A stretch of 64,000 bases of DNA from Bacteroidaceae bacterium (GTDB taxonomy: Bacteria; Bacteroidota; Bacteroidia; Bacteroidales; Bacteroidaceae): the NCBI GenBank assembly GCA_024398785.1, contig JAKSIO010000005.1:20473-84472 (forward strand), given 5' to 3'. The stretch's first letter is position 1. Each line of letters starts with the position of its first letter. A program made the translations under genes and the position numbers. Under the pieces are notes generated by a model. It was not told the DNA's origin. It did not search any database and was given only the letters and a program-made list of their open reading frames with translations. Positions 1 through 7,855 of this stretch are shown here, in pieces.

Positions 1-1
1 T

Positions 2-331
2 GCAGAAAGCGGAGTAGCCTCTGTTAACCCCGATGTATGTACAGGTTGTGGCGCTTGTGTCAAATCCTGTCCGCGTGGCCTGCTGATGCTTGCTCCAAAG
101 ACAAAACCGCAGAAACGTATTTGGGTGGCGTGTGCCAATCGCGATAAAGGACCTGTTGCAAGAAAGTCCTGTTCTGTTGCCTGCATTGGTTGCGGCAAAT
201 GTGCAAAGGATTGCTCTTTTAATGCAATTACAATAAGTGATAATCTGGCGTGGATTAATCCTAAAAAGTGTTTCCTGTGCGGAAAATGCGTAGAGAATTG
301 TCCCACAAAAGCTATTAAGTTGTTTGAGTAG
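2..331 (+). CDS. rnfB: RnfB, electron transport complex iron-sulfur subunit (3' end only)
   Basis: Only the C-terminal ferredoxin part is in the window; the start lies before base 1 and the frame is open from base 2. Two cysteine clusters of the form CxxCxxCxxxCP are visible (CTGCGACVKSCP and CIGCGKCAKDCS, the latter followed by CFLCGKCVENCP), as expected for 4Fe-4S clusters of RnfB. RnfB takes electrons from ferredoxin and passes them through the membrane Rnf complex to NAD, coupled to ion export. The stop at 329-331 is one base before the rnfC ATG, so the genes are probably co-transcribed. The upstream hydrophobic anchor cannot be checked here. Confidence 0.93.
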   Translation, partial: AESGVASVNPDVCTGCGACVKSCPRGLLMLAPKTKPQKRIWVACANRDKGPVARKSCSVACIGCGKCAKDCSFNAITISDNLAWINPKKCFLCGKCVENCPTKAIKLFE

Positions 332-332
332 T

Positions 333-1679
333 ATGTCAAGAACGTTCGCAATAGGCGGTGTAGATATTAAGGATTATAAGTTGTCCTGTAACAAGGCTAT
401 TGAGACCTTGCCAAGCCCTGCGTTAGCTTTTTTCCCTCTAAGTCAGCATATTGGTGCTCCGGCAGTTCCAGTTGTTGCAGTGGGGGATAGTGTCAAAGTA
501 GGTACTTTGATTGCGCGTGGGGAATCTGTTATGAGTGCCAGCATTCACAGTTCCGTGTGTGGTGTAGTTAAGAAGATTGATGCAGTGCAGAGTGTTAACG
601 GAACCAATGTTCCTGCAATTGTTATTGAGAGCAGTGGTGACGCGGAAGAGTGGGAATCTGAAATTGACCGTTCTGCTGATGTTATATCAGAATGCGCTCT
701 TTCTGCTGAACAGATTGTTGACCGTATAAGAAATGCCGGTATTGTTGGACTTGGAGGTGCCTGTTTCCCTACTCATGTAAAACTTGTCCCGCCAAAGGAT
801 TGTAAGATAGATTCTCTGATAATCAATGGTGTTGAGTGCGAACCGTTCCTTACGGCAGATCACAGGCTTATGCTTGAGCATAGCGCCGAGATTGTTGTGG
901 GAATAGAAATCCTGAAAAAGGCACTGGATGTGAATATTGCCTATTTGGGCATTGAATCCAATAAAAAGGATGCAATCGTTTTATATGACAGATTGTTTTC
1001 CGGTCGTAAAGATATAAAGGTAGTAAAACTTAAAAAGAAATATCCTCAAGGCGGTGAAAAACAGTTGATAGATGCTGTTCTGGGGCGTCGTGTTCCTAAT
1101 CCGCCGGCTTTGCCTGCAAATGTTGGTGTTGTTGTTGAAAATGTTGCTACAGTATATGCTGTCTATCAGGCTGTACAGAAAAACCATCCTTTGATTGACC
1201 GTGTGGTGACCGTTTCAGGAACAGATGTCCAGAATCCATGCAATCTGTTGGTCAGACTTGGAACACCGGTTTCACAACTGATTGAAAAGGCTGGTGGAGT
1301 ACCTCAGGATACCGCAAAAATTCTGCATGGCGGGCCTATGATGGGTAAGGTAATTCAAAGTACCGATATTGCTGTAACCAAAGGTACAGGCGGAATTGTA
1401 ATGCTCACCGTTGAGCAGTCAAAACGCAAACCTGAAATGAATTGTGTGCGTTGCGCCAAGTGTGTTGAGGCTTGCCCTATGGGTCTTGAACCGTATCTGC
1501 TTGCGCGTTGTGCAAAAGAACAGAATTGGGATTATGCCGCTGAATGCGGAATAATGTCCTGTATAGAGTGCGGTTGCTGTCAGTCCACATGTCCGTCAAT
1601 GCGTCCGTTGCTGGATTGGGTGCGTTATACCAAGAGTAAGGTGGGTGCAATTATCCGTGAACGTAATAATAAGAAATAA
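333..1679 (+). CDS. rnfC: RnfC, NADH-side subunit of the Rnf complex
   Basis: Peripheral subunit that carries the NAD(H)/FMN site and two 4Fe-4S clusters. The glycine-rich GLGGACFPTHVK segment near residue 140 matches the flavin/NADH-binding fold shared with NuoF. Two CxxCxxCxxxCP motifs (CVRCAKCVEACP and CIECGCCQSTCP) lie in the last quarter. An in-frame TTG at 324 would overlap rnfB; the ATG at 333 gives a one-base gap and is preferred. Length of 448 residues is usual for the family. The gene follows rnfB and precedes rnfD with one spacer base. Confidence 0.95.
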   Translation: MSRTFAIGGVDIKDYKLSCNKAIETLPSPALAFFPLSQHIGAPAVPVVAVGDSVKVGTLIARGESVMSASIHSSVCGVVKKIDAVQSVNGTNVPAIVIESSGDAEEWESEIDRSADVISECALSAEQIVDRIRNAGIVGLGGACFPTHVKLVPPKDCKIDSLIINGVECEPFLTADHRLMLEHSAEIVVGIEILKKALDVNIAYLGIESNKKDAIVLYDRLFSGRKDIKVVKLKKKYPQGGEKQLIDAVLGRRVPNPPALPANVGVVVENVATVYAVYQAVQKNHPLIDRVVTVSGTDVQNPCNLLVRLGTPVSQLIEKAGGVPQDTAKILHGGPMMGKVIQSTDIAVTKGTGGIVMLTVEQSKRKPEMNCVRCAKCVEACPMGLEPYLLARCAKEQNWDYAAECGIMSCIECGCCQSTCPSMRPLLDWVRYTKSKVGAIIRERNNKK

Positions 1680-1680
1680 T

Positions 1681-2658
1681 ATGCCGCAAACAAAAATAAT
1701 ATCGCAAGCTCCGCATCTGCATAGAAATACTTCTGTTGTAAGGAGTATGACCTGTGTGCTGATTGCACTCATACCGGCATTTGCAGTAGCGGTATGTAAT
1801 TTCGGAATTGGAGCATTGATTGTTACAGCAGTTTCTGTTGCTGCGTGCGTTCTTTTTGAATGGTTGGGTTGCAGATTTCTGCTGCATAAACCGTCTTCCA
1901 TAAGCGATTTGTCAGCAGTTGTAACGGGTGTACTTTTAGCATTCAATCTTCCGTCCAACATGCCTGTTTATCAGATTATATTGGGAGCGGCTGTTGCAAT
2001 AGGAATAGGAAAACTGACATTTGGAGGCATTGGCAACAATCCTTTCAATCCTGCTCTTGTGGGACGTGTCTTTATGTTGATTTCTTTCCCCGGACGTATG
2101 ACCAGTTGGCCACTGGCCGGTCAGTTTACTGCTTATACCGATGCTGTAACCGGTGCAACTCCTTTGTATTACATAAAAGGTATGATTCAAGGTTATGGTG
2201 TAAATATGAATGATCTTCCACGCATAGATGATATGCTGTTGGGTTCAATGCCGGGCTGTATAGGAGAAGTTTCGGCAGTTGCACTGGTTTTGGGTCTTGT
2301 AATTCTGCTGGCAACACGTACAATCACATGGCATATTCCTGTATCTGTTATAGGAACTGTGGCTGTAATCTCTACAGCATTATATTTTATCAATCCGGAT
2401 TTGTTTATCAATCCTGTTTATCATCTTTTAAGTGGAGGTCTGCTGCTTGGATCCATATTTATGGCTACGGATTATACAACCAGTCCTATGACGCATAAAG
2501 GTATGGTTATCTATGGTATAGGTATTGGATGTCTTACAATGGTGATACGTCTGTTCGGTTCATATCCTGAAGGAATGTCTTTTGCCATTCTGATTATGAA
2601 TGCATTTGTTCCTCTGATAGACAAAGGTGTGCATTCAAAACGTTTTTCAAAGATTTAA
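1681..2658 (+). CDS. rnfD: RnfD, membrane subunit with covalent FMN
   Basis: Polytopic inner-membrane subunit of the Rnf complex, related to NqrB. Many hydrophobic helices are visible from residue 20 onward. The flavinylation motif TGAT followed by PLYY ends at Thr160, the expected FMN attachment residue. The frame extends upstream to 1645, but the ATG at 1681 (MPQTKI) lies one base after the rnfC stop and is the natural start. Length of 325 residues fits the family. It is part of the rnfBCDGEA operon. Confidence 0.95.
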   Translation: MPQTKIISQAPHLHRNTSVVRSMTCVLIALIPAFAVAVCNFGIGALIVTAVSVAACVLFEWLGCRFLLHKPSSISDLSAVVTGVLLAFNLPSNMPVYQIILGAAVAIGIGKLTFGGIGNNPFNPALVGRVFMLISFPGRMTSWPLAGQFTAYTDAVTGATPLYYIKGMIQGYGVNMNDLPRIDDMLLGSMPGCIGEVSAVALVLGLVILLATRTITWHIPVSVIGTVAVISTALYFINPDLFINPVYHLLSGGLLLGSIFMATDYTTSPMTHKGMVIYGIGIGCLTMVIRLFGSYPEGMSFAILIMNAFVPLIDKGVHSKRFSKI

Positions 2659-2671
2659 CTTTGCCTTGATT

Positions 2672-3463
2672 ATGAAAAAACTTAAATCCGGTTTTTGGGA
2701 AATGGTGCTGAGTCTGACTCTCATTTCTGCATTAGTGGCAATCATGCTTGGATTTTCATATATCAAGACCAGTGTGCTTGTTTCAGACCTGGCTGAGAAG
2801 AACCGTAGGGATGGTATTCTTGAGGTTGTGGTTCCGAACAATATTAATTCATCTGATTATTTTATTGGCGAGTCTGAACTGATTGATGAGTCAACTTTGT
2901 ATAATGTGTACGCTATTTCAGATTCATCTTTGGTTGGAACTGCTGTTGTAAGTTCCGATAACGGCTTTGGAGGAAATCTTACAATAATGTTCGGTTTTGA
3001 CACAACAGGTGTAATTACCGGATACAAGGTTCTGGAACATTCAGAGACTCCCGGTCTTGGAGCGCAGGTAACCGATTGGTTCAAGAGAGGAACTGGGGTA
3101 AGTTCAAGTGGCGGTTATTCTTATGAACGCAAAAAGACTGTTATGAATTTCCTGTTTGGTAAATTTGCCGCCAGCGCTCATAATATCATTGGTCTTGACA
3201 TGAGTGCGGGAAAAGCATCTCTTTCCAAGGACGGAGGAACGATTGATGCTATTACGGCCTCAACCATTACCAGCCGCGCATTCATGCGTGCTCTAAAGAA
3301 GAGTTACTCTGCCGTTAATCCCAATGCTGCGGTTGACGCTGCAACTGGTGCAACAGGAAGTGCTGCCGATGCCGAAACCGGTGCCACAACGGTTGCTTCT
3401 GATGATTCTGCCCAGCAGCCTACTCTTACATTTGAAAGAAAAAAACGTTTTCTGCGTAGATAA
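2672..3463 (+). CDS. rnfG: RnfG, periplasmic FMN-binding subunit
   Basis: Single-span membrane protein: hydrophobic residues 10-30, then a periplasmic FMN-binding domain that receives FMN on a threonine. The start is the ATG at 2672 (MKKLKSG), not the upstream in-frame ATG at 2627 inside rnfD. The usual SGAT flavinylation tetrad is here TAST (residues 195-198, followed by ITS), with Thr198 as the likely acceptor. After about residue 218 there is an Ala/Thr/Gly-rich tail with repeated TGAT-like words, unlike the compact end of most RnfG proteins. RnfG links the flavins of RnfD and RnfG in the electron path. Confidence 0.92.
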   Translation: MKKLKSGFWEMVLSLTLISALVAIMLGFSYIKTSVLVSDLAEKNRRDGILEVVVPNNINSSDYFIGESELIDESTLYNVYAISDSSLVGTAVVSSDNGFGGNLTIMFGFDTTGVITGYKVLEHSETPGLGAQVTDWFKRGTGVSSSGGYSYERKKTVMNFLFGKFAASAHNIIGLDMSAGKASLSKDGGTIDAITASTITSRAFMRALKKSYSAVNPNAAVDAATGATGSAADAETGATTVASDDSAQQPTLTFERKKRFLRR

Positions 3464-3480
3464 TCATATTTTCTGAAGAC

Positions 3481-4068
3481 ATGAATAAGTATATCAAGAT
3501 ATTTACGGATGGCGTTATAAATAACAATCCTACATTTGTGCTTTTGCTTGGAATGTGTCCTACGCTGGCCACAACAACATCGGCATTGAATGGCCTTGGC
3601 ATGGGACTTGCAACAATGTTTGTGCTGATTTTTTCCAATGTTTTTATTTCGCTTTTGAAGAATCTTATTCCTGACGGAGTGCGTATTCCGTGTTATATAG
3701 TGTTGATAGCAACGTTTGTAACTGTCTTACAGATGCTTATGCAGGCTTATGTGCCCGCTTTGTATGAGACATTGGGATTGTTTATTCCGCTGATTGTTGT
3801 GAACTGCATCATCCTTGGCCGCGCCGAGGCTTTTGCAGCAAAAAATAATCCTTTTGCGTCTTTTATGGACGGATTGGGAACCGGACTGGGATTTACTCTG
3901 GCACTGACGCTACTTGGATTTATACGTGAATTGTTGGGTAAGGGTTCTGTACTGGGACATGTTATACTGCCTGGGCAGACAAATATCCTGGTGTTTGTGC
4001 TTGCACCTGGTGCATTTATTACGTTAGGCTTGCTTATTGCCGTTGTTAATTCAGTCAGGAATAAATAA
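3481..4068 (+). CDS. rnfE: RnfE, membrane subunit
   Basis: Six-helix integral membrane protein (195 residues) of the Rnf complex, paralogous to RnfA and to NqrD. The N-terminal segment NNNPTFVLLLGMCPTLATT contains the conserved cysteine-bearing first helix, and a second conserved cysteine is in VVNCIILGRAEAFA. These half-helix cysteines coordinate an intramembrane Fe-S centre with RnfA in the known complexes. It follows rnfG by 17 bases and precedes rnfA by 12. Confidence 0.95.
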   Translation: MNKYIKIFTDGVINNNPTFVLLLGMCPTLATTTSALNGLGMGLATMFVLIFSNVFISLLKNLIPDGVRIPCYIVLIATFVTVLQMLMQAYVPALYETLGLFIPLIVVNCIILGRAEAFAAKNNPFASFMDGLGTGLGFTLALTLLGFIRELLGKGSVLGHVILPGQTNILVFVLAPGAFITLGLLIAVVNSVRNK

Positions 4069-4080
4069 TTATAAAAAAGT

Positions 4081-4698
4081 ATGGCTTACCTCCTTATATT
4101 CATATCGGCAATTTTTGTAAACAATATTGTTTTGTCGCAATTTTTAGGAATCTGTCCGTTCCTTGGGGTTTCAAAGAAAATTTCCACTGCGTTGGGAATG
4201 GGCGTTGCAGTTGCCTTTGTTCTTGTTATTTCCGTAATCGCTACATATACTCTGCAGCACTATGTTCTTATTCCTCTTCATGTGGAATTTCTGCAGACTA
4301 TTTGTTTTATTCTTGTGATAGCCGGTCTGGTACAGATGATTGAGATTGTGATAAAAAAGATTTCACCGGTACTTTACCAGGCTTTGGGCATTTTCTTGCC
4401 GCTTATCACTACAAACTGCTGTGTGCTTGGTGTTTCTTTATTGGTTGCAAACGGCACATATCAGGCACAGGGTGCTGAATTGAATCTGCTGACAGGTGTT
4501 GTCTATGCTTTCGCTACTGCAATAGGTTTTGCTTTGGCTCTTGTGATTTTTGCAGGTATACGTGAGCGTCTCCAGAGTGTGGATATTCCAAAGAATATGC
4601 GCGGTATGGCAATAGCGTTGATTACTGCCGGTCTGCTTGCTATGGCTTTTATGGGCTTCAACGGTGTCGATGCCGGCATCGCTGCTCTTATCAAGTGA
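4081..4698 (+). CDS. rnfA: RnfA, membrane subunit
   Basis: Six-helix membrane protein (205 residues), paralogue of RnfE and NqrE. The motif FVNNIVLSQFLGICPFLGVSK and the later TTNCCVLG hold the conserved cysteines. It is the last gene of the rnf operon. Its stop (4696-4698) directly abuts the stop of the convergent ispE gene with no intergenic base, so no independent terminator exists between the two transcripts. Confidence 0.96.
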   Translation: MAYLLIFISAIFVNNIVLSQFLGICPFLGVSKKISTALGMGVAVAFVLVISVIATYTLQHYVLIPLHVEFLQTICFILVIAGLVQMIEIVIKKISPVLYQALGIFLPLITTNCCVLGVSLLVANGTYQAQGAELNLLTGVVYAFATAIGFALALVIFAGIRERLQSVDIPKNMRGMAIALITAGLLAMAFMGFNGVDAGIAALIK

Positions 4699-5517
4699 TT
4701 AGAACAATTCGCGCTCTTTATAGTACAGTCCTGGGAACTGTTCCTGAATATTTACGTTCTTTTTATTGAAAATGCCGTATATTGCGCTTCCTGATCCTGT
4801 CATGGATGCATATACTGCACCTGCATCGTACAGTCTCTGCTTGATGTCCGCCAGTATTGGGTATTGCTCAAAGGCGAATTCTTCAAAGTCGTTTACCAGT
4901 TTGTCTTTCCATTCGTACAACGGACGCTGAACTATCTGTAATGGAGAGTACTCAGACTTATGCGGTGTAATGTGGCTGTATGCCTGTGCTGTATTTATGC
5001 TTACTGCCGGTTTGATAATTACAATGGTGAATCCTGCCAGTGAGAAACTGACGGGCTGCAGTATGTTGCCTATGCCTGTAGCAAATGCAGGTTTGGATTC
5101 TATAAAGAATGCACAGTCGGCACCGAGCGCTGATGCGTAACGCTGGCGCGCAACGCTTGTAAGACGCAACCCGAAACGGCGGTTGAGCAGGTTGATCATG
5201 GCGGCGGCATCGGAAGACCCTCCACCCATACCAGCCCCGCTCGGAATCTGCTTGTGCAGGCGGATAGCAAGTGGCGGCAGCTCAAAATCCTGAGCCATAA
5301 GATTATAGGCCTTGACAACTATGTTGTCTTGTTCGTTGCAGTCAATAGCGTTTCCTGTTATGAACAGGTGTGTCTCTTTATGTACACTGATTGACAGACT
5401 GTCCTGAATATTGATGGGGTAGAACACTGTTTCCAGATTATGGTAACCGTCTGCTCTTTTTTCAGTAATATTCAGTCCCAAATTGATTTTTGCCACAGGA
5501 TATTGTATCATAGCCAA
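4699..5517 (-). CDS. ispE: 4-diphosphocytidyl-2-C-methyl-D-erythritol kinase
   Basis: GHMP-family kinase of the MEP isoprenoid pathway; phosphorylates CDP-methylerythritol at the 2-hydroxyl. The N-terminal AKINLGLNI with DGYH and the ATP-binding glycine loop PSGAGMGGGSSDAA (about residues 90-105) are diagnostic. A C-terminal GHMP motif (SMTGSGSAIYG) is also present. At 272 residues it has normal length. The start could be 5517 or, two codons later, 5511. It lies 13 bases downstream of dnaB on the same strand and is probably co-transcribed with it. Confidence 0.95.
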   Translation of the reverse strand: MAMIQYPVAKINLGLNITEKRADGYHNLETVFYPINIQDSLSISVHKETHLFITGNAIDCNEQDNIVVKAYNLMAQDFELPPLAIRLHKQIPSGAGMGGGSSDAAAMINLLNRRFGLRLTSVARQRYASALGADCAFFIESKPAFATGIGNILQPVSFSLAGFTIVIIKPAVSINTAQAYSHITPHKSEYSPLQIVQRPLYEWKDKLVNDFEEFAFEQYPILADIKQRLYDAGAVYASMTGSGSAIYGIFNKKNVNIQEQFPGLYYKERELF

Positions 5518-5530
5518 ATCTGTTTAAGTT

Positions 5531-7057
5531 TCAGAACTCCACGGGTCTTGGAGCAAAATTTTCGTTAATAGGGTCAATAGGTGCATTTGTTTCTATTGTA
5601 GCGGCCTGCTGGTCGGAATTGTCCTGATTCTTTTTGTTGATTTTTGACTTTACTGTACGTGAATAGTCAAGATTGTCAAAAGTGGCAAAATTCTGATGAA
5701 AAGCCAGGCGCACATCGCCGGTACTACCGTTACGGTGCTTTGCAATAATTATTTCGGCAACACCATGCATGTCGTTTCCGTGATTGTCTTCGTATATCTG
5801 GTAGTATTCAGGACGGTGAATCAAACATACTATATCGGCATCCTGCTCAATGGAACCGGATTCACGCAGGTCACTCAACTGAGGACGTTTGCCATCATAG
5901 CCTTCGCGGCCTTCAACGTTACGGTTTAACTGACTGAGTGCGATGATTGGAATCTCCAGCTCTTTTGCCAGTGCTTTCAGACTGCGCGATATAATGCTGA
6001 TTTCTTCCTGACGGTTGCTGTTGCGCATACCGCTGCTCATAAGTTGCAGGTAGTCAATAATTATAAGCTCAACTTTGTGGTCGTTGCGCATCTTAAGAGC
6101 TTTTGCCCGCAGTGACCCTATGGTAAGGCCTTCGGTCTGGTCCAGAAAAATGGGGGCATCACGCAGCAGGTTGATTTTTGCATCAAGCATTTCCCATTCG
6201 TTGCGTGCCAGGTTTCCTTTGCGCAACTTTTCTCCGCTTATTTCACATACATTTGAGATGAGACGGTTTACCAGTTGCACGTTGGACATTTCAAGAGAGA
6301 ACATGGCTACCGGTTTCTGGAAACGTACCGCTATATTTGCCAGCATGGATAGTGAGAATGCTGTTTTTCCCATAGCCGGACGTGCCGCAATGATAATCAA
6401 GTCGGATTTCTGCCAGCCGTTTGTGACTTCGTCCAACTTTGTGAATCCTGTTGCAAGTCCGCTCATCTGTCCATGATTGTTGGCAAGTTCGTTCAATCTT
6501 GCCATGGCGCGGTCCAGTACCGGATTTATATGCTCGTATTCTTTCTTTGAATTCTGCTCTGCAATTTTGTACAGACGGCTCTGTGTATCCTGGATGGTGT
6601 CATCAATTGCGCAGGTTTCGTCAAATGCTTTTGACTGTATGTCTCCTGCAAGTGTTATCAGGCGGCGTGCTTTTGATTTCTGCTGTATTATTGCAGCGTG
6701 TGATTCGATATGTGCAGCCGATGCCACCTGTCCTGCCAGTCTTGACAGGTAACCTATGCCTCCCGCTTCCTGCAGGTTGCCGTCAGAGAGTAACTGTTCC
6801 TTTACTGTCAGAATATCAACAGGTTGCTGCTTGGAGACAAGTTTGCTGATGGCTGAAAATATATACTGATTCTTTCTGTCATAGAAGGAATCTTCAGTAA
6901 GCGTGTCACTGACTTTGTGGAATGCTTCTTCGTCCACCATCATTGCTCCCAGCACAGCCTCTTCAAGGTCTGTGGCCTGCGGAGGCAGGTGGTTAAGCAA
7001 ACCCATTTCTTCCTGATCCGCTGTACTCTTTGCTCTTCTTTTACTATAGGTTTCCAT
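5531..7057 (-). CDS. dnaB: Replicative DNA helicase DnaB
   Basis: Hexameric ring helicase that unwinds DNA at the replication fork. The N-terminal DnaB domain (PPQATDLEEAVLGAMMVD) is followed by the RecA-like motor with Walker A ARPAMGKT (Lys231) and Walker B IIIDYLQLM. The frame runs upstream to 7126, but the ATG at 7057 (METYSKRR) gives the usual 508-residue length. The C-terminal tail after about residue 460 is polar and variable. It is upstream of ispE in the same orientation. Confidence 0.96.
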   Translation of the reverse strand: METYSKRRAKSTADQEEMGLLNHLPPQATDLEEAVLGAMMVDEEAFHKVSDTLTEDSFYDRKNQYIFSAISKLVSKQQPVDILTVKEQLLSDGNLQEAGGIGYLSRLAGQVASAAHIESHAAIIQQKSKARRLITLAGDIQSKAFDETCAIDDTIQDTQSRLYKIAEQNSKKEYEHINPVLDRAMARLNELANNHGQMSGLATGFTKLDEVTNGWQKSDLIIIAARPAMGKTAFSLSMLANIAVRFQKPVAMFSLEMSNVQLVNRLISNVCEISGEKLRKGNLARNEWEMLDAKINLLRDAPIFLDQTEGLTIGSLRAKALKMRNDHKVELIIIDYLQLMSSGMRNSNRQEEISIISRSLKALAKELEIPIIALSQLNRNVEGREGYDGKRPQLSDLRESGSIEQDADIVCLIHRPEYYQIYEDNHGNDMHGVAEIIIAKHRNGSTGDVRLAFHQNFATFDNLDYSRTVKSKINKKNQDNSDQQAATIETNAPIDPINENFAPRPVEF

Positions 7058-7133
7058 ATTACGCTCCGTAAAGGTAGTGCTTATGTTTTTATTTTTATCA
7101 TGATATGCAGTTTTATTTTTCAACACGTTTTCA

Positions 7134-7171
7134 ACAAAAACAGCCAGTTGCCGGGCATAGCCGGCAGACTG
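7134..7171 (-). terminator. Rho-independent terminator after rubrerythrin
   Basis: On the minus strand the arms CAGTCTGCCGG and CCGGCAACTG (7145-7171) form a GC-rich hairpin, followed by GGCTG and a run of T (7134-7140 complement). It sits 30 bases past the rubrerythrin stop and before the dnaB start, so it separates those transcripts. Confidence 0.7.
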
Positions 7172-7200
7172 ACTGTCTTATTCCTGTCAAATGGATTCTA

Positions 7201-7740
7201 TCAGAAATTGTCAACGTGTACCTCAAAATAGGATTGCGGATGGTTGCATGTAGGACATACCTGCGGAGCTTTTGTGCCTACAACAATGTGACCGCAGTTA
7301 CGGCATTCCCAAATCTTGACTTCTGATTTTTCAAATACCTGTGCAGTTTCTATGTTTTTGAGCAGGGCGCGGTAGCGTTCCTCGTGACGTTTTTCAATGG
7401 CGGCTACAAGGCGGAAACGTACGGCAAGAGCCTTGAAACCCTCTTCTTCTGCTGTTTTAGCAAAATTTTCGTACATGTCTGTCCATTCATAGTTTTCACC
7501 TTCAGCGGCTGCAAGTAGATTCTGAGGAGTATCACCAAGTTCATTAAGCTCCTTGAACCAAAGTTTGGCATGTTCCTTTTCATTGTTGGCAGTTGCCTCG
7601 AATAATGCAGCAATCTGTTCATAACCCTCTTTTTTTGCAACTGACGCAAAGTAGGTGTATTTGTTACGAGCCTGACTTTCGCCTGCAAATGCGGCCTGCA
7701 AATTTTTCTCAGTTTGCGTTCCTTTGTACTTGTTTTCCAT
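7201..7740 (-). CDS. rbr: Rubrerythrin (peroxide-scavenging diiron protein)
   Basis: Cytoplasmic peroxidase of anaerobes that reduces hydrogen peroxide with electrons from rubredoxin or NADH carriers. The N-terminal ferritin-like domain has the diiron ligands in [10 protein letters not shown] and [11 protein letters not shown], repeated in [11 protein letters not shown]. The C-terminal rubredoxin domain has CRNCG and CPTCNHP for the Fe(Cys)4 site. At 179 residues it is typical. It stands alone between two hairpin/promoter regions, divergent from pheT, and suits an obligate anaerobe. Confidence 0.96.
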   Translation of the reverse strand: MENKYKGTQTEKNLQAAFAGESQARNKYTYFASVAKKEGYEQIAALFEATANNEKEHAKLWFKELNELGDTPQNLLAAAEGENYEWTDMYENFAKTAEEEGFKALAVRFRLVAAIEKRHEERYRALLKNIETAQVFEKSEVKIWECRNCGHIVVGTKAPQVCPTCNHPQSYFEVHVDNF

Positions 7741-7802
7741 ATTGCTATTGTTTATTAAAATGTTTTATGCGAATATATAAATAAAATTCTATATAAATGT
7801 AT

Positions 7803-7810
7803 TAACTTTG
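7803..7810 (+). promoter_or_regulatory. Candidate -7 box for pheT
   Basis: TAACTTTG matches the Bacteroidetes -7 consensus TAnnTTTG and lies 45 bases before the pheT ATG in an AT-rich divergent region (7741-7855). No clear TTTG -33 element was found at the expected distance. Confidence 0.45.
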
Positions 7811-7855
7811 CAATTTCAAAATAAAATGTTTATCAGATAGTAAAACTACAGATAT

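Noticed and set aside
1596..1961. Minus-strand 121-codon frame across rnfC/rnfD
   Set aside because: Antisense to two certain operon genes with no independent support.
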